Positions 41,682 to 52,342 are shown, numbered from the stretch's first letter. The stretch: 64,000 bases of DNA from Ectopseudomonas khazarica (GCF_004521985.1 NZ_SBHZ01000005.1:186001-250000), one strand, 5' to 3'. A program made the numbers and translations. Notes: generated from the sequence alone by a model not told the origin.

Positions 41682-42428
41682 CTAGCCGCGCTCGGCCGCC
41701 GCGACGATCAGCGCCTTCATCTCCGCGACCGCCTGCTTGAAGCCGACGAACAGCGCATGGGCGACGATGGCGTGGCCGATGTTCAGCTCGTTGACCCCGG
41801 GAATCGCGGCCACGGCTTCGGCGTTGTGGTAGTGCAGGCCATGGCCGGCATTGACGATCAAGCCGTGGTTCAAACCGCAGATCACCCCGTCGCGGATGCG
41901 TGACAGCTCCTGGGCCGCCTCCTCCGCCGTATGGGCATCGGCGTAGCGGCCGGTGTGCAGTTCGATGACCGGAGCGCCGACGCGCATGGCCGCCTCGATC
42001 TGCCGCTCCTCGGCGTCGATGAACAGCGACACCTCGCAACCGGCCAGGGACAGACGCTCGACCGCCGCGGCAATGCGCGCCTCCTGCCCGGCCACGTCCA
42101 GGCCGCCTTCGGTGGTCAGCTCCTGGCGGGTTTCCGGCACCAGGCAGACATGCGCCGGGCGGATCTGCTCGGCGAAACCGAGCATGAAGTCGGTGACGCC
42201 CATCTCGAAGTTCATCCGTGTCTGCAGCACATCGGCCAGCACCCGCACGTCACGGTCCTGGATGTGCCGGCGATCTTCGCGCAGGTGCACGGTGATACCG
42301 TCGGCACCGGCCTCCTCGGCATCCAGGGCGGCCTTGACCGGGTCCGGGTAGCGCGTACCGCGAGCCTGGCGCAGGGTGGCGACGTGGTCGATGTTCACGC
42401 CGAGCAGAATACGATTGGCCTCAGTCAC
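41682..42428 (-). CDS. pdxJ: pyridoxine 5'-phosphate synthase PdxJ
   Basis: The 248-residue TIM-barrel enzyme condenses 1-deoxyxylulose 5-phosphate with 3-amino-2-oxopropyl phosphate to give pyridoxine phosphate. Motifs: [20 protein letters not shown] at the N-terminus with the active-site histidine, [19 protein letters not shown], and [20 protein letters not shown] near the C-terminus. It is the last gene of the lepB-rnc-era-recO-pdxJ run, overlapping the recO stop by 8 bases. That position is conserved across gammaproteobacteria. Confidence 0.97.
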   Translation of the reverse strand: MTEANRILLGVNIDHVATLRQARGTRYPDPVKAALDAEEAGADGITVHLREDRRHIQDRDVRVLADVLQTRMNFEMGVTDFMLGFAEQIRPAHVCLVPETRQELTTEGGLDVAGQEARIAAAVERLSLAGCEVSLFIDAEERQIEAAMRVGAPVIELHTGRYADAHTAEEAAQELSRIRDGVICGLNHGLIVNAGHGLHYHNAEAVAAIPGVNELNIGHAIVAHALFVGFKQAVAEMKALIVAAAERG

Positions 42429-43110
42429 GCTTGGACTCCTTGAGCGTCATGAAAAGTTCGCGGCTGACCAGTGGTCTGCCGCCAAGATGGGGTGCCAGTG
42501 CCTGGCGCATCAGGCGCTTGGCGGCAGCCAGCGCACCCGGCGTCTGCCAGTCCGCTTCGGCCATGGCCAGCAACTCGCGGCCCTGGAATACCCCAGGCTG
42601 CAGTTGTATCACCTGCACCAGGCCGACGTCCTGCTGCCAGCGGTACAGCGCAGCGGGGTCGATGGGCTGGTCATGCTGATCGCGATCGAGGGCGAAACCA
42701 TAGCCCAGCTCGTCCAGCAGGCGCCATTCGAATGCGCGCAGCAGCGGCTCCAGGGGCCGGCCGGCAGCCAGCGCCTGCAGGGTCAGGCCATAGTGGTCGA
42801 GCATCGCGGGGTGCGGATCCTCGGCGGGCAGCAGGCGGATCAGCAGTTCGTTGAGATAGAGCCCGGAGAACAGCGCCTCGCCCGTCAGCAGCAACGGGAT
42901 GCCGGCGCTTTCCAGACGGCCGACGGTCTTCAGCTCGCCACGGCCACGCAGTTCGAGATCGAGCGGCGCGAACGGACGGGCGATGCTGCCGACCTTGCCG
43001 CGCGCGGCTCTCAGTACCGCACGGATGCGCCCCTGAGCGGTGAAGAAATCCACCAGGGCGCTGCTTTCCTTGTAGGGACGGCTATGCAGGACATAAGCGG
43101 CAAGGTCCAA
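42421..43110 (-). CDS. recO: DNA repair protein RecO
   Basis: The 229-residue protein has an N-terminal OB fold ([20 protein letters not shown] and [19 protein letters not shown]) and a helical C-terminal domain ([20 protein letters not shown]). RecO loads RecA on SSB-coated DNA with RecR and anneals strands. The C-terminal zinc-finger cysteines of some RecO proteins are absent, as in E. coli. It lies 54 bases after era on the same strand, and that gap carries a short GCTTGAGGCTTGCAGC-type repeat. The gene overlaps pdxJ by 8 bases. Confidence 0.95.
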   Translation of the reverse strand: MDLAAYVLHSRPYKESSALVDFFTAQGRIRAVLRAARGKVGSIARPFAPLDLELRGRGELKTVGRLESAGIPLLLTGEALFSGLYLNELLIRLLPAEDPHPAMLDHYGLTLQALAAGRPLEPLLRAFEWRLLDELGYGFALDRDQHDQPIDPAALYRWQQDVGLVQVIQLQPGVFQGRELLAMAEADWQTPGALAAAKRLMRQALAPHLGGRPLVSRELFMTLKESKRD

Positions 43111-43164
43111 GCTGCAAGCCTCAAGCGCGAGCTATGGCGCAGCGCATGGCGTGCAGCCCGCGGC

Positions 43165-44070
43165 TCAATCCAGGTAGCCCAGCGAACGCAGCGCGCGTTC
43201 GTCGTCGGACCAGCCGCCTTTGACCTTGACCCAGAGATTGAGCATCACCTTGGAATCGAACATGGTTTCCATGTCCTTGCGCGCGTCCTGGCCGATGCGC
43301 TTGATGCGCTCGCCCTTGTCGCCAATGATGATCTTCTTCTGCCCGTCGCGTTCCACCAGGATCAGGCCGTGGATGTGCAGCACGCGGCCTTCCTGCTTGA
43401 ACTCCTCGATCTCCACGGTGATCTGGTACGGCAACTCGGCACCGAGCTGACGCATGATCTTCTCGCGGATCAGCTCGGCCGCCAGGAAACGGCTGGAGCG
43501 GTCGGTGATCTGGTCTTCCGGGTAGAAGTGTTCGGACTCCGGCAGGCGCTCGCCTACCAGCGCTTCCAGGGTGTCGAGGTTCTGCCCCTGCAACGCGGAG
43601 ATCGGCACGATCTCCGCCTGCGGCAGTTGCTCGGCCAGCCAGTTCAGGTGCGGCAGCAGCTCGCTCTTGTCTTCCAGACGGTCAGCCTTGTTCACCGCGA
43701 GCAGGATCGGGCACTTGACGTGCTGGACCTTCTCCAGCACCAGCTGGTCCTCGTCGGTCCAGCGCATGCGGTCGACCACGAACACCACGACATCGACATC
43801 CTTCAACGCCGTGGAGGCGCTGCGGTTCATGTAGCGGTTGAGCGCCTTGTCGTTGTGCTTGTGCAAGCCGGGCGTATCGACGTAGACGGCCTGCACATCA
43901 CCCTCGGTCTTGATGCCGAGCATGTTGTGACGGGTGGTCTGCGGCTTGCGCGAGGTGATCGCCAGCTTCTGTCCGAGGATGTGGTTGAGCAGCGTCGACT
44001 TGCCCACATTGGGCCGGCCGACTATGGCGACGTAACCACAGCGGGTCACGGGTGCATCAGTCATTGCCAT
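43165..44070 (-). CDS. era: GTPase Era
   Basis: The 301-residue GTPase is needed for 16S rRNA 3'-end maturation and 30S assembly. The G1 motif [16 protein letters not shown] lies at about residues 17-32, G3 [15 protein letters not shown]4 NKADRLED, and the C-terminal KH domain has [20 protein letters not shown] and [19 protein letters not shown]. The start is the ATG at 44070, 14 bases inside the end of rnc; an ATG two codons later is also possible. The rnc-era pair is classical. Confidence 0.97.
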   Translation of the reverse strand: MAMTDAPVTRCGYVAIVGRPNVGKSTLLNHILGQKLAITSRKPQTTRHNMLGIKTEGDVQAVYVDTPGLHKHNDKALNRYMNRSASTALKDVDVVVFVVDRMRWTDEDQLVLEKVQHVKCPILLAVNKADRLEDKSELLPHLNWLAEQLPQAEIVPISALQGQNLDTLEALVGERLPESEHFYPEDQITDRSSRFLAAELIREKIMRQLGAELPYQITVEIEEFKQEGRVLHIHGLILVERDGQKKIIIGDKGERIKRIGQDARKDMETMFDSKVMLNLWVKVKGGWSDDERALRSLGYLD

Positions 44071-44746
44071 TCTCCACCCCGAGGGCGATCAGCGCCGCAG
44101 CCGCAGCGACCTGCTCGGCGATACGCCGGCTGCCGCCCTGGCCCAGGGTCTTTTCATTGAGCAGGGCCACCTGGCACTCGACCATGAAGGTACGGCAGTG
44201 CGGCTCGCCCTGAATGTCCACCACCTCGTAACGAGGCAGCTCGCAGGCGCGCGACTGCAGGAACTCCTGCAAGCGCGTCTTCGGGTCCTTGTTGGTATCG
44301 ACCAGGGTCAGGCCATCCAGCTCGCCGGTCAGCCAATCCAGCACGCGCTCGCGGGCCGCATCCATGCCGGCATCCAGATAGATCGCGCCGATCAGGGCTT
44401 CCAGCGCATCGGCGAGGATTGACTCGCGGCGAAAACCACCGCTCTTGAGCTCACCCGAGCCCAGGCGCAGGTATTCGCCCAGCTCGAAACCGCGCGCCAG
44501 CACGGCCAGGGTCTCGCCCTTGACCAGACGGGCGCGCAAACGCGACAACTGACCTTCGCGCGCCTGCGGGAAGCGCTCGAACAGCGCCTCGCCGGCGACG
44601 AAGTTGAGAATGGCATCACCGAGAAATTCCAGCCGCTCATTGTTGCGGCCGGCGAAACTGCGATGGGTGAGGGCCAGGATCATCAGATCCTGGTCCTTGA
44701 AGCTATAGCCGAGCTTGCGCTCGAGGCGGGACAGATTGGGACTCAC
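44057..44746 (-). CDS. rnc: ribonuclease III
   Basis: The 229-residue endonuclease cuts double-stranded RNA in rRNA and mRNA maturation. The N-terminal nuclease domain carries the signature [20 protein letters not shown] at about residues 34-53 with catalytic Glu/Asp, and the second metal site in [15 protein letters not shown]. The C-terminal dsRNA-binding domain covers about residues 153-225 ([20 protein letters not shown]). It overlaps DUF4845 by 4 bases and era by 14 bases. Confidence 0.97.
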   Translation of the reverse strand: MSPNLSRLERKLGYSFKDQDLMILALTHRSFAGRNNERLEFLGDAILNFVAGEALFERFPQAREGQLSRLRARLVKGETLAVLARGFELGEYLRLGSGELKSGGFRRESILADALEALIGAIYLDAGMDAARERVLDWLTGELDGLTLVDTNKDPKTRLQEFLQSRACELPRYEVVDIQGEPHCRTFMVECQVALLNEKTLGQGGSRRIAEQVAAAAALIALGVENGND

Positions 44747-45126
44747 GGCATCCGTACACGAAATTCTTTGTCGAAATTCACCACCAGGTCGAGGTTCTCG
44801 ATCAGCGGCTCACGTTTTTCATACTTCAGGTGGACCCGGAACTCGTTGTTCTCCACCTTCACTTGCATCACGTCACGCAGGTTCAGATCGCGAATGCTGT
44901 TGACCTGCATGCCACGGTCGACGTGGCTGTAGAACTCGCCAACGGTGCGCACTTGCGCAGCCTGGTCGGTCTCCACCGAGGTAATGATCTTTTCCATCGA
45001 CATGTAGTCGAGATAATGCGGCAGGATCTTGAAACCGGTACTGGCGAAGAACGCCACCACGGCCAGAGCCACCAGCCAGCCCAGAATGGAAAGCCCCTGC
45101 TGCGAACGCGCGAAAGTCATGTTCAT
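44743..45126 (-). CDS. DUF4845 membrane protein
   Basis: The 127-residue protein has one membrane helix (about residues 10-32, [18 protein letters not shown]) with a short cytoplasmic start and a periplasmic domain. The family is found between lepB and rnc in many beta- and gammaproteobacteria, and its function is unknown. The N-terminal part ([13 protein letters not shown]) resembles a type IV pilin-like leader, an observation often made for DUF4845. It overlaps rnc by 4 bases and follows lepB after 82 bases. Confidence 0.92.
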   Translation of the reverse strand: MNMTFARSQQGLSILGWLVALAVVAFFASTGFKILPHYLDYMSMEKIITSVETDQAAQVRTVGEFYSHVDRGMQVNSIRDLNLRDVMQVKVENNEFRVHLKYEKREPLIENLDLVVNFDKEFRVRMP

Positions 45127-45208
45127 CCCCCAATAAACGGTCTTGTTGTAGCCTCGTGGCTAGAACTATTTATAGCCTGCGGCGCTGCCTTGAACAGCGC
45201 GCCAGTGC

Positions 45209-46063
45209 TCAATGAATCAGGCCGACCCGCGAGAAGTTGGGCAGATTGCCGGTTTTCGGCTCCGGCCAGCTCATCCAGATGGCGAAGGCCTTGCCGACGA
45301 TGTGGTCGTCCGGAACCATGCCCCACAGCTCCTGAGGGATGTTGCGATCACGCCAGAAGCGACTGTCGTTGGAGTTGTCGCGGTTGTCGCCCATCATGAA
45401 GTAGTGCCCTTGCGGCACGACCCACTCACCGCCCGGATCACGCCGCATGCGGGTCATTTCCTTGCGGATGGTGTGCTCGACCTGTCCCAGGCGCTCCTGA
45501 TAGAGAACCGCGCTGCCCAGGCTGCCCGGCTCCTCGCCCAGCAGCTTCTCGGCCACCGGCTCACCGTTGATGAGCAGACGCTTGCCCTGGGTGTACTGGA
45601 TGCGATCACCCGGCAGCCCCACGACACGCTTGATGTAGTTGATGCTCGGGTCGCTGGGGTAACGGAACACCATCACGTCGCCACGCTGCGGGTCATCCAC
45701 CTCGATGACCTTGGTGTCGATGACCGGCAGACGAATGCCGTAGGCGAACTTGTTGACCAGGATGAAATCGCCCACTTCCAGGGTCGGCTTCATCGACCCC
45801 GAGGGAATCTGGAAGGGTTCCACCAGAAACGAGCGCAGCACCAGCACGATGGCCAGCACCGGGAAGAACGACTTGCCGTACTCGACCAGCAAGGGTTCCT
45901 TGCTCAGGCGCTCCAGCACCCTGTCGTCAGGATCGTCGACCCGCCCCTGGTACGCCGCAATCGCCGCACGGCGGCGCGGAGCCAGCAGGATCAGATCGAT
46001 CAGGGCCAGGAAGCCGCAAACGGCAACCGCGATAACCAACAGGAGCGGGAAATTGATCGACAT
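45209..46063 (-). CDS. lepB: signal peptidase I
   Basis: The 284-residue inner-membrane protease removes Sec and Tat signal peptides. Two N-terminal membrane helices (about 4-28 and 66-80) precede the periplasmic catalytic domain with nucleophile Ser90 in PSGSMKPTL and general base Lys145 in YIKRVVGLPGD. The box E motif MMGDNRDNSNDSRFW follows. Positions agree with the E. coli enzyme. It lies 6 bases after lepA on the same strand, so the two are co-transcribed. Confidence 0.97.
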   Translation of the reverse strand: MSINFPLLLVIAVAVCGFLALIDLILLAPRRRAAIAAYQGRVDDPDDRVLERLSKEPLLVEYGKSFFPVLAIVLVLRSFLVEPFQIPSGSMKPTLEVGDFILVNKFAYGIRLPVIDTKVIEVDDPQRGDVMVFRYPSDPSINYIKRVVGLPGDRIQYTQGKRLLINGEPVAEKLLGEEPGSLGSAVLYQERLGQVEHTIRKEMTRMRRDPGGEWVVPQGHYFMMGDNRDNSNDSRFWRDRNIPQELWGMVPDDHIVGKAFAIWMSWPEPKTGNLPNFSRVGLIH

Positions 46064-46069
46064 AGAGCC

Positions 46070-47869
46070 TTAGCTATCCAACCTGAGCACCGCAAGGAAG
46101 GCTTCCTGTGGGATTTCCACGTTGCCGACCTGCTTCATGCGTTTCTTACCGGCCTTCTGCTTCTCGAGCAGCTTCTTCTTACGGCTCACGTCGCCGCCGT
46201 AACACTTGGCCAGTACGTTCTTTCTGAGTGCCTTGACAGTGGTTCGCGCGATGATCTGGCCGCCAATGGCTGCCTGGATCGCCACATCGAACATCTGCCG
46301 AGGAATCAGTTCCTTCATCTTCTCGGTCAACGCACGTCCCTTGTACGCCGCATTGTCACGGTGCACGATCAATGCCAGGGCATCGACCTTGTCGCCATTG
46401 ATCAGCACATCCAGCCTGACCAGGTTGGCCGACTGATAGCGATCGAAATGATAGTCCAGCGAGGCGTAGCCACGGCTGGTCGATTTCAGACGATCGAAGA
46501 AGTCCAGCACCACCTCGTTCATCGGCAGGTCGTAACGAACCTGAACCTGAGAACCGAGGAACTGCATGTCACGCTGCACGCCACGCTTCTCGACGCACAG
46601 GGTAATGACGTTACCCAGGTGCTCCTGCGGCACCAGGATGGTCGCCGTCACGATCGGCTCGCGGAAATCGGCGATGGACGAGACATCCGGCAGCTTGGAC
46701 GGGTTGTCGACGGTGATGGTCTCACCGGTCTTGAGCTCGAGTTCGTAGATAACGCTCGGCGCGGTGGTGATCAGGTCCAGGTCGTACTCGCGCTCCAGGC
46801 GCTCCTGGATGATCTCCATGTGCAGCATGCCGAGGAAGCCGCAGCGGAAACCGAAGCCCAGCGCATCGGAGCTTTCCGGTGCGTACTGCAGCGACGAGTC
46901 ATTGAGGGTCAGCTTCTGCAGCGCCTCACGGAAGTCCTCGAAATCGTCCGAGCTGACCGGGAACAGGCCCGCGTAGACTTGCGGCTGGATCTTCTTGAAA
47001 CCCGACAGCATCTCGACCTCAGGGGTCGTGGACAGGGTCAGGGTATCGCCGACCGGCGCACCATGAATGTCCTTGATGCTGGCGATGATGAAGCCCACTT
47101 CACCGGCCTTGAGGTCGGCGGTGGCGGTGTGTTTCGGGGTGAATACACCGACGCTGTCGACCAGGTGCACCTTGCCGGTGGACTTGACCAGGATCTTGTC
47201 ACCCTTCTTCACCCGACCGTGACGCACGCGCACCAGCGACACGACGCCCAGGTAGTTGTCGAACCAGGAGTCGATGATCAGCGCCTGCAGCGGCGCCTCG
47301 ATCTCGCCCTCGGGCGCGGGAATGGTGTGCACCAGGCGCTCGAGCACCTCGTCCACGCCCATACCGCTCTTGGCGCTGCAGGCCACGGCATCGGTGGCGT
47401 CGATACCGATGATCTTCTCGATCTCGTCCTTGACGCGCTCCGGATCGGCCTGCGGCAGGTCCATCTTGTTCAGCACCGGCATGACCTCGAGGCCCTGCTC
47501 GATGGCGGTGTAGCAGTTGGCAACCGACTGCGCTTCCACGCCCTGGCCGGCATCGACCACCAGCAGCGCACCTTCGCAGGCCGCCAGCGAGCGACTGACT
47601 TCATAGGTGAAGTCGACGTGGCCGGGGGTGTCGATGAAGTTCAGCTGATAGACCTTGCCGTCCTGCGCCTTGTAGTGAAGCGTGACGCTGTGGGCCTTGA
47701 TGGTGATGCCGCGCTCACGCTCCAGATCCATGGAGTCCAGGACCTGAGCCTCCATTTCACGCGCGGTGAGACCGCCGCAGAGCTGGATGAAACGGTCAGC
47801 CAGGGTGGACTTGCCGTGGTCAATGTGGGCAATGATGGAAAAATTGCGGATATGACTCAGGTCACTCAC
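46070..47869 (-). CDS. lepA: elongation factor 4 (LepA)
   Basis: The 599-residue translational GTPase acts on ribosomes during initiation and under stress (back-translocation in vitro). G1 [16 protein letters not shown] lies at about residues 11-26, G2/G3 [15 protein letters not shown] and [20 protein letters not shown], and G4 NKMDLPQ. The LepA-specific C-terminal domain ends [21 protein letters not shown]. coli LepA is also 599 residues. A 155-base gap with a terminator separates it from mucD, so lepA-lepB probably has its own promoter. Confidence 0.97.
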   Translation of the reverse strand: MSDLSHIRNFSIIAHIDHGKSTLADRFIQLCGGLTAREMEAQVLDSMDLERERGITIKAHSVTLHYKAQDGKVYQLNFIDTPGHVDFTYEVSRSLAACEGALLVVDAGQGVEAQSVANCYTAIEQGLEVMPVLNKMDLPQADPERVKDEIEKIIGIDATDAVACSAKSGMGVDEVLERLVHTIPAPEGEIEAPLQALIIDSWFDNYLGVVSLVRVRHGRVKKGDKILVKSTGKVHLVDSVGVFTPKHTATADLKAGEVGFIIASIKDIHGAPVGDTLTLSTTPEVEMLSGFKKIQPQVYAGLFPVSSDDFEDFREALQKLTLNDSSLQYAPESSDALGFGFRCGFLGMLHMEIIQERLEREYDLDLITTAPSVIYELELKTGETITVDNPSKLPDVSSIADFREPIVTATILVPQEHLGNVITLCVEKRGVQRDMQFLGSQVQVRYDLPMNEVVLDFFDRLKSTSRGYASLDYHFDRYQSANLVRLDVLINGDKVDALALIVHRDNAAYKGRALTEKMKELIPRQMFDVAIQAAIGGQIIARTTVKALRKNVLAKCYGGDVSRKKKLLEKQKAGKKRMKQVGNVEIPQEAFLAVLRLDS

Positions 47870-47978
47870 AGATCAACACTCGAAGAGGGCACGGGCAAGA
47901 CGCTTGCCGAAAATAGCCGCGGATTGTACCCGATCCCTCGCAACCACGTCACGTCTGCTGCAGCGCCTGGCGTGCACG

Positions 47979-48003
47979 CAAAAAGGGCGCCCGAAAGCGC
48001 CCC
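47979..48003 (-). terminator. terminator after mucD
   Basis: On the minus strand GGGCGC-TTTCGG-GCGCCC is followed by TTTTT. It lies about 20 bases downstream of the mucD stop and closes the algU-mucABCD operon. Confidence 0.85.
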
Positions 48004-48024
48004 TGTTCAGCCTTGCCGGAAGAA

Positions 48025-49449
48025 TTACTCCGCCAGCTTGAAGGTGATGAAGCTGGCGCGCCCCTGACGCAGCACGCGCATGGAGACCGACCGGTTCTTC
48101 GGCAACTCCTGCGCCACCTGGGTAAAGGTGCTGGTGGAGTCGATGGCCTGGTTGTTCAGGTGCGTGATCACGTCACCCGGACGCAGGCCGATCATCGCGG
48201 CCGGACCATTGAGCACTTCCTTGACCACCACACCGCCTTTCAGGTCGAGGCCTTTCTTCTGCTCGGCAGTCAGCTCGACCACCGTGACACCCAGGCGGTT
48301 GTTGCTGCGCTCGCCACCCTGAGCCGGGTCGCCAGCGGCCAGCTCCTGCCCTTCTTCCGGCAGCGTGCCGATGGTCACGTTGAGCTTCTTGCGCGAACCG
48401 TCGCGCACCACGTCCAGTTGCGCCTTCTCACCCGGCTTCAGGCCACCGACCAGATGCGGCAGGTCCGCGGACATGATGATCGGCTTGTCATTGAGATTGA
48501 GGATGACATCGCCAACCTGCAGCCCGCCCTTGTCGGCCGGGCCGTCTTCCAGCACCTGCGCAACCAGCGCACCGGCAGGCTTGTCCAGGCCGAAGGATTC
48601 GGCCAGGTCCTTGTTTACTTCCTGGATGACCACACCCAGCCAGCCGCGCGTGACCTTGCCATCCGCCTTGAGCTGGTCGGCGACCTGCATGGCAACTTCC
48701 ATGGGAATGGCGAACGACAGGCCCATGAAACCGCCGGAGCGAGTGAAGATCTGCGAGTTGATGCCGACGACCTCACCCTTGAGATTGAACAGCGGGCCGC
48801 CGGAGTTGCCCGGGTTGATCGCCACGTCGGTCTGGATGAAGGGCACGTAGCTGTCGCTGGGCAGGCTGCGGCCCTTGGCGCTGACGATACCGGCCGTCAC
48901 CGAGTGATCGAAACCGAACGGCGAACCGATGGCCAGCACCCACTCGCCGACCTTGAGCTCCTCGGACTTGCCCAGGCGCACGGTTGGCAGGTTCTTGCCT
49001 TCGACCTTGAGCAGCGCCACGTCACTGCGCGGGTCGGCGCCGATCAGCTTGGCCTCCAGCTCGCTGCGATCGGACAGGCGCACGATGATCTCATCGGCGT
49101 CGGCGACCACATGGTTGTTGGTCATGATGTAGCCGTCCGGCGAGATGATGAAGCCGGAACCCAGCGATTGCGCCTCGCGCTGACGCCCGCCCGGATTGCG
49201 CGGCACCTGCGGAATGCTGCGCTCGAAGAACTCGCGGAACATCGGTGGCAGGCCTTCCAGATCGGGCAGCCCGGACTGCCCGGCAACGGCGCGCTCAGGC
49301 ACCTTCTGCCGCGTACTGATATTGACCACCGCAGGCGAGGCTTCCTCGACCAACGGCGTGAAATCAGGCAGATCGGCCTGCGCCACCAGACTTTGCCCCC
49401 ACAACAGGGCGGCCATCAACACCGGCACAACGGACTTGATATTTCTCAT
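48025..49449 (-). CDS. mucD: periplasmic serine protease MucD (DegP-like)
   Basis: The protein has 474 residues with a signal peptide (cleavage after VAQA at about 25). The trypsin-like domain carries His113 (TNNHVV), Asp143 (RSDVALLKV) and Ser216 (PGNSGGPLF). Two PDZ domains follow at about 270-355 and 380-470 (LGVVIQEVNKDLAESFGLDK; GVVVKEVLNGPAAMIGLRPG). MucD degrades misfolded envelope proteins and dampens AlgU activation. It is the last gene of the algU operon, 41 bases after mucC. P. aeruginosa MucD is 474 residues as I recall. Confidence 0.96.
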   Translation of the reverse strand: MRNIKSVVPVLMAALLWGQSLVAQADLPDFTPLVEEASPAVVNISTRQKVPERAVAGQSGLPDLEGLPPMFREFFERSIPQVPRNPGGRQREAQSLGSGFIISPDGYIMTNNHVVADADEIIVRLSDRSELEAKLIGADPRSDVALLKVEGKNLPTVRLGKSEELKVGEWVLAIGSPFGFDHSVTAGIVSAKGRSLPSDSYVPFIQTDVAINPGNSGGPLFNLKGEVVGINSQIFTRSGGFMGLSFAIPMEVAMQVADQLKADGKVTRGWLGVVIQEVNKDLAESFGLDKPAGALVAQVLEDGPADKGGLQVGDVILNLNDKPIIMSADLPHLVGGLKPGEKAQLDVVRDGSRKKLNVTIGTLPEEGQELAAGDPAQGGERSNNRLGVTVVELTAEQKKGLDLKGGVVVKEVLNGPAAMIGLRPGDVITHLNNQAIDSTSTFTQVAQELPKNRSVSMRVLRQGRASFITFKLAE

Positions 49450-49490
49450 CGGCTACAACTCCAGATGCAGAATGAAATACACGCAGGAAA

Positions 49491-49937
49491 TCACGGGCTG
49501 GCAGCCAGCAATGCGCGCAGGACAACAGGTTGCAATTGGGGATCATCGGCGACCCTGGACGCTCGCCAGCGTACCAGCAGCCAGGAAACGCACAGACCGG
49601 CAAGGCCGGAGAGGATGCACAGAGGTTCGGAGAGCCCTGCTGCGTCGGCTGCCAGGGCGGCAGCCATGAGGCCCAGCAAGGGAAGCAGGTAGACAAGCAG
49701 AGAGCTGCGTACCAGCAGCTCTTCACGGACGCCGATCACCACGGCGTCACCAACGTTCAGATGCAGCGTGGACAGCGCGCGCACATGACCACGCTCACGG
49801 CCCACGCCCAGGCGTTCCATCACGCCCTGCCCGCAGGCAGCATTGGCCGAGCAACTGGAGCAGGTACTCCGGCGTAGCGTCTCGACCCAGACGGCGCCGG
49901 GCTCGAGCGCCACTACACGCCCCTGTTCCTCGATCAT
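49491..49937 (-). CDS. mucC: MucC / RseC-family regulator
   Basis: The 148-residue membrane protein has the RseC features: an N-terminal region with the cysteine cluster RRSTCSSCSANAACGQGVM at about residues 22-40 and two hydrophobic helices at about 80-98 and 105-122. RseC-like proteins modulate sigma-E signalling and have been linked to electron-transfer (Rsx/Rnf) function through the cysteines. The start overlaps the mucB stop by 4 bases (ATGA). Confidence 0.94.
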   Translation of the reverse strand: MIEEQGRVVALEPGAVWVETLRRSTCSSCSANAACGQGVMERLGVGRERGHVRALSTLHLNVGDAVVIGVREELLVRSSLLVYLLPLLGLMAAALAADAAGLSEPLCILSGLAGLCVSWLLVRWRASRVADDPQLQPVVLRALLAASP

Positions 49938-50896
49938 TGGCTGGCCTGTTCAGGCGCTCCTGTTTCAGACGCGCCCGCGCGCATGGACAGCGCGATGCGC
50001 TCGGCAGTCCCCAGGGGAATCTCGCCAACCACCGTGACCATCACGTCACCCGCCTCGGTGCTCATGCGCCGCGACACGGCGACGGTCGGGCCCAGCTGGC
50101 TACGTGCGTCTTCGACGACACGGCCGTTCAGCGGCTCGAGAAAGACCGAGAAGCGGGCCAGGCCATCGCCGTACATGAGGTAGGCAACGCTGGCATCGGA
50201 AGAGGGTTCGTGGCGCAGCTGTGCCATGTTGAGGGTGAAGCCTGGCGGCAGCCAGTCGGAACGCCAGCTGCCTTCGGCCAGATTGTCGACGGGGCGAATG
50301 CGCACCGGACGACAGCGCGAGCTGGGCTGCAGGGCCTCGGCTTCCGGCGTCATGACATCGAGCTGGGTGAACTGGAAACGCTCAAGCAGCTGGCCGCGCT
50401 CGTTGAGCAGCAAGGACTTCAGCGGCAGACCGGTCTCCCGATCCAGGTGCAGTTCGAAGCCATAGCGGTGCTGATCCTTGGGCGCCAGCACCAGGACCAC
50501 GGCGCTGCGATCAGCGATGCGTGACTGACCCACGACACGAATGTCGTACCAGTTGCTCAACTGATCGGCATCCAGGTGGCGAGCGGGCCAGGTCTGGCCT
50601 TCGCTGACCTGATCGACCAGCGCACCACTGACGCATTGCGTCTGTCCATCGACCTTCAGCACCTCCTGCGCCGGACCATCCAGCTGCAGAAGGCGCTCAC
50701 GCACTTGTCCCCCATCCTCCACTTTGTGCCAGACGGCATGACTGGAGAAACTACCGTTACGTTCATAGATAAACGTACCCTGAAAACTTTGCTGACGCTC
50801 CGCCTCGGCTAGGCGTCCAAGCAAGTCCTGAACCTCAGAGGCGTGCACCGGCAACGCCAGCAGACCACTGAGCAGACAGAGGGGAATCGCGCGCAT
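49934..50896 (-). CDS. mucB: periplasmic sigma-factor regulatory protein MucB
   Basis: The 320-residue RseB-like protein has a signal peptide (cleavage after VHAS at about 19). The lipid-sensing N-terminal domain starts EVQDLLGRLAEAERQQSFQG and contains GTFIYERNGSFSSHAVWHKV. The C-terminal domain ends in MVTVVGEIPLGTAERIALSM. MucB binds the periplasmic part of MucA and shields it from AlgW until lipopolysaccharide signals arrive. It lies 8 bases after mucA. Confidence 0.95.
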   Translation of the reverse strand: MRAIPLCLLSGLLALPVHASEVQDLLGRLAEAERQQSFQGTFIYERNGSFSSHAVWHKVEDGGQVRERLLQLDGPAQEVLKVDGQTQCVSGALVDQVSEGQTWPARHLDADQLSNWYDIRVVGQSRIADRSAVVLVLAPKDQHRYGFELHLDRETGLPLKSLLLNERGQLLERFQFTQLDVMTPEAEALQPSSRCRPVRIRPVDNLAEGSWRSDWLPPGFTLNMAQLRHEPSSDASVAYLMYGDGLARFSVFLEPLNGRVVEDARSQLGPTVAVSRRMSTEAGDVMVTVVGEIPLGTAERIALSMRAGASETGAPEQASQ

Positions 50897-50904
50897 GTGA
50901 CTCC

Positions 50905-51477
50905 TTAGCGGTTTTCCAGACTGGCGGCCCGGGCGTAAGGCAGAGCGGTTTCACCACCCCCCATCACGGCCTGCTGCGCATGTTGACGCAGGTAGTCGGG
51001 CAGACGCTGATCATGCCAGCTTACGGTGCCAACCTTGGCAGGCTCACCGGCTTCCTCGCTGCTGTTGTAGCCGGCGAGCAGTGCAGGCCCCTGGACCTGC
51101 GGCGCAGAGAGCACCGGAGAGGCGTCTTGCTGGGCCAGCTGATTACCCGTCAGCTCGTCCTGATTGTAGAAGCGCACACCAGCCAGCACGGCGACCGTCA
51201 CGGACGCTGCCACGGCGACACGACCAACGCTGCGCCACATGGGGGTCTTGCGCGCCGGAGCCGCTTCGTCGGCCAGCGCTGCGGATACCGCAGCAGCGAT
51301 GTCCAGCTTCGGCACCAGCACCTCGCGATGCATGGCCGCCCTGGCCAGCTGATAGCGCGACCAGGTGTCACGCAGCTCGCCGCCTTCGCTGGCTGCGAGC
51401 ACACGCCGCAATTCCAGTTCGTCCGCTTCGTTATCCATCACCGCGGACAGCGATTCCTGCAGGGTTTCACGACTCAT
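50905..51477 (-). CDS. mucA: anti-sigma factor MucA
   Basis: The 190-residue protein has a cytoplasmic AlgU-binding domain (SRETLQESLSAVMDNEADEL; LRDTWSRYQLARAAMH), one membrane helix at about 85-101 (VGRVAVAASVTVAVLAGV), and a periplasmic part with the MucB-binding segment DQRLPDYLRQHAQQAVMGGG. P. aeruginosa MucA is 194 residues. The frame is full length, with none of the truncations (such as mucA22) that cause mucoidy, so this strain should be non-mucoid by this route. It lies 30 bases after algU. Confidence 0.96.
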   Translation of the reverse strand: MSRETLQESLSAVMDNEADELELRRVLAASEGGELRDTWSRYQLARAAMHREVLVPKLDIAAAVSAALADEAAPARKTPMWRSVGRVAVAASVTVAVLAGVRFYNQDELTGNQLAQQDASPVLSAPQVQGPALLAGYNSSEEAGEPAKVGTVSWHDQRLPDYLRQHAQQAVMGGGETALPYARAASLENR

Positions 51478-51507
51478 GGCGTACCTCTCTTGGCTATCGC
51501 CGCTGCC

Positions 51508-52089
51508 TTAGGCTTCCTGCAACAGCGGTTGCAGGGACTTATCAATTGCCTCACGTGCACGGAAGATCCGTGAACGCACCGTACCCACCGGACATTGCAT
51601 GACGCTGGCAATGTCTTCGTAACTCAAGCCTTCGAACTCGCGCAGGGTCAGTGCCGTACGCAGGTCGTCCGGCAGCTGGGCGATGGTTCGATGCACGGTG
51701 GCTTCGATCTCGTCGCGCAGCAATGCCCGCTCCGGTGACTCGATGTCCTTGAGGCCGTGATCACCATCATAGAACTCCGCGTCATCGCTACTGACATCAC
51801 TATCTGGCGGCCGGCGACCGCGCGACACCAGATAATTCTTCGCCGTGTTGATGGCGATGCGGTACAGCCAGGTATAGAACGCGCTGTCACCGCGAAAGTT
51901 TCCAAGCGCTCTGTAGGCCTTGACGAAGGCCTCCTGAGCGACATCCTGAGCCTCGTGGGTGTCGTGCACGAATCGCACGATCAAACCGAGGATCTTGTGC
52001 TGATACTTCAGCACCAACAGATCGAAGGCGCGCTTGTCACCGCGCTGCACTCGCTCGACCAGCTGCTGATCGTCTTCCTGGGTTAGCAT
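51508..52089 (-). CDS. algU: RNA polymerase sigma factor AlgU (RpoE, sigma-22)
   Basis: The 193-residue ECF sigma factor starts MLTQEDDQQLVERVQRGDKR. Region 2 includes FDLLVLKYQHKILGLIVRFV and EAQDVAQEAFVKAYRALGNF; region 4 includes RTALTLREFEGLSYEDIASV and MQCPVGTVRSRIFRAREAID. It has the same length as P. aeruginosa AlgU. It directs envelope-stress and alginate genes and is held inactive by MucA. A GAACTT-N16-TC promoter of its own type lies upstream at 52343-52369. Confidence 0.97.
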   Translation of the reverse strand: MLTQEDDQQLVERVQRGDKRAFDLLVLKYQHKILGLIVRFVHDTHEAQDVAQEAFVKAYRALGNFRGDSAFYTWLYRIAINTAKNYLVSRGRRPPDSDVSSDDAEFYDGDHGLKDIESPERALLRDEIEATVHRTIAQLPDDLRTALTLREFEGLSYEDIASVMQCPVGTVRSRIFRAREAIDKSLQPLLQEA

Positions 52090-52342
52090 GCACTCTCCTC
52101 ATGACGCTTGGAGGAGGCTTGCGCCCGTAAGCGAATCAGCTTGCCAAGATAGACTCGGGCCTTACGCAAAAGTTCTCCCCTCCAAGCAAGCTTTCCCGCA
52201 GAGTTATCTTCTCTCTGCCAGAAATGGCGCCAGCGGAACCTTTCCGCCAGCGCGAATAATCTTATCGCCGCCCATCCGACCTCCTCGACAATGCTCGGAG
52301 GCAGGCACGCGCACGCGTCCTCCCTTACATGGACGACCCTCT
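52090..52342. other. algU leader region, no gene
   Basis: About 250 bases between the algU start and its AlgU-type promoter carry no convincing frame. They form a long leader on the minus strand. A small plus-strand frame (52088-52354) lacks a ribosome site and family resemblance. Confidence 0.5.
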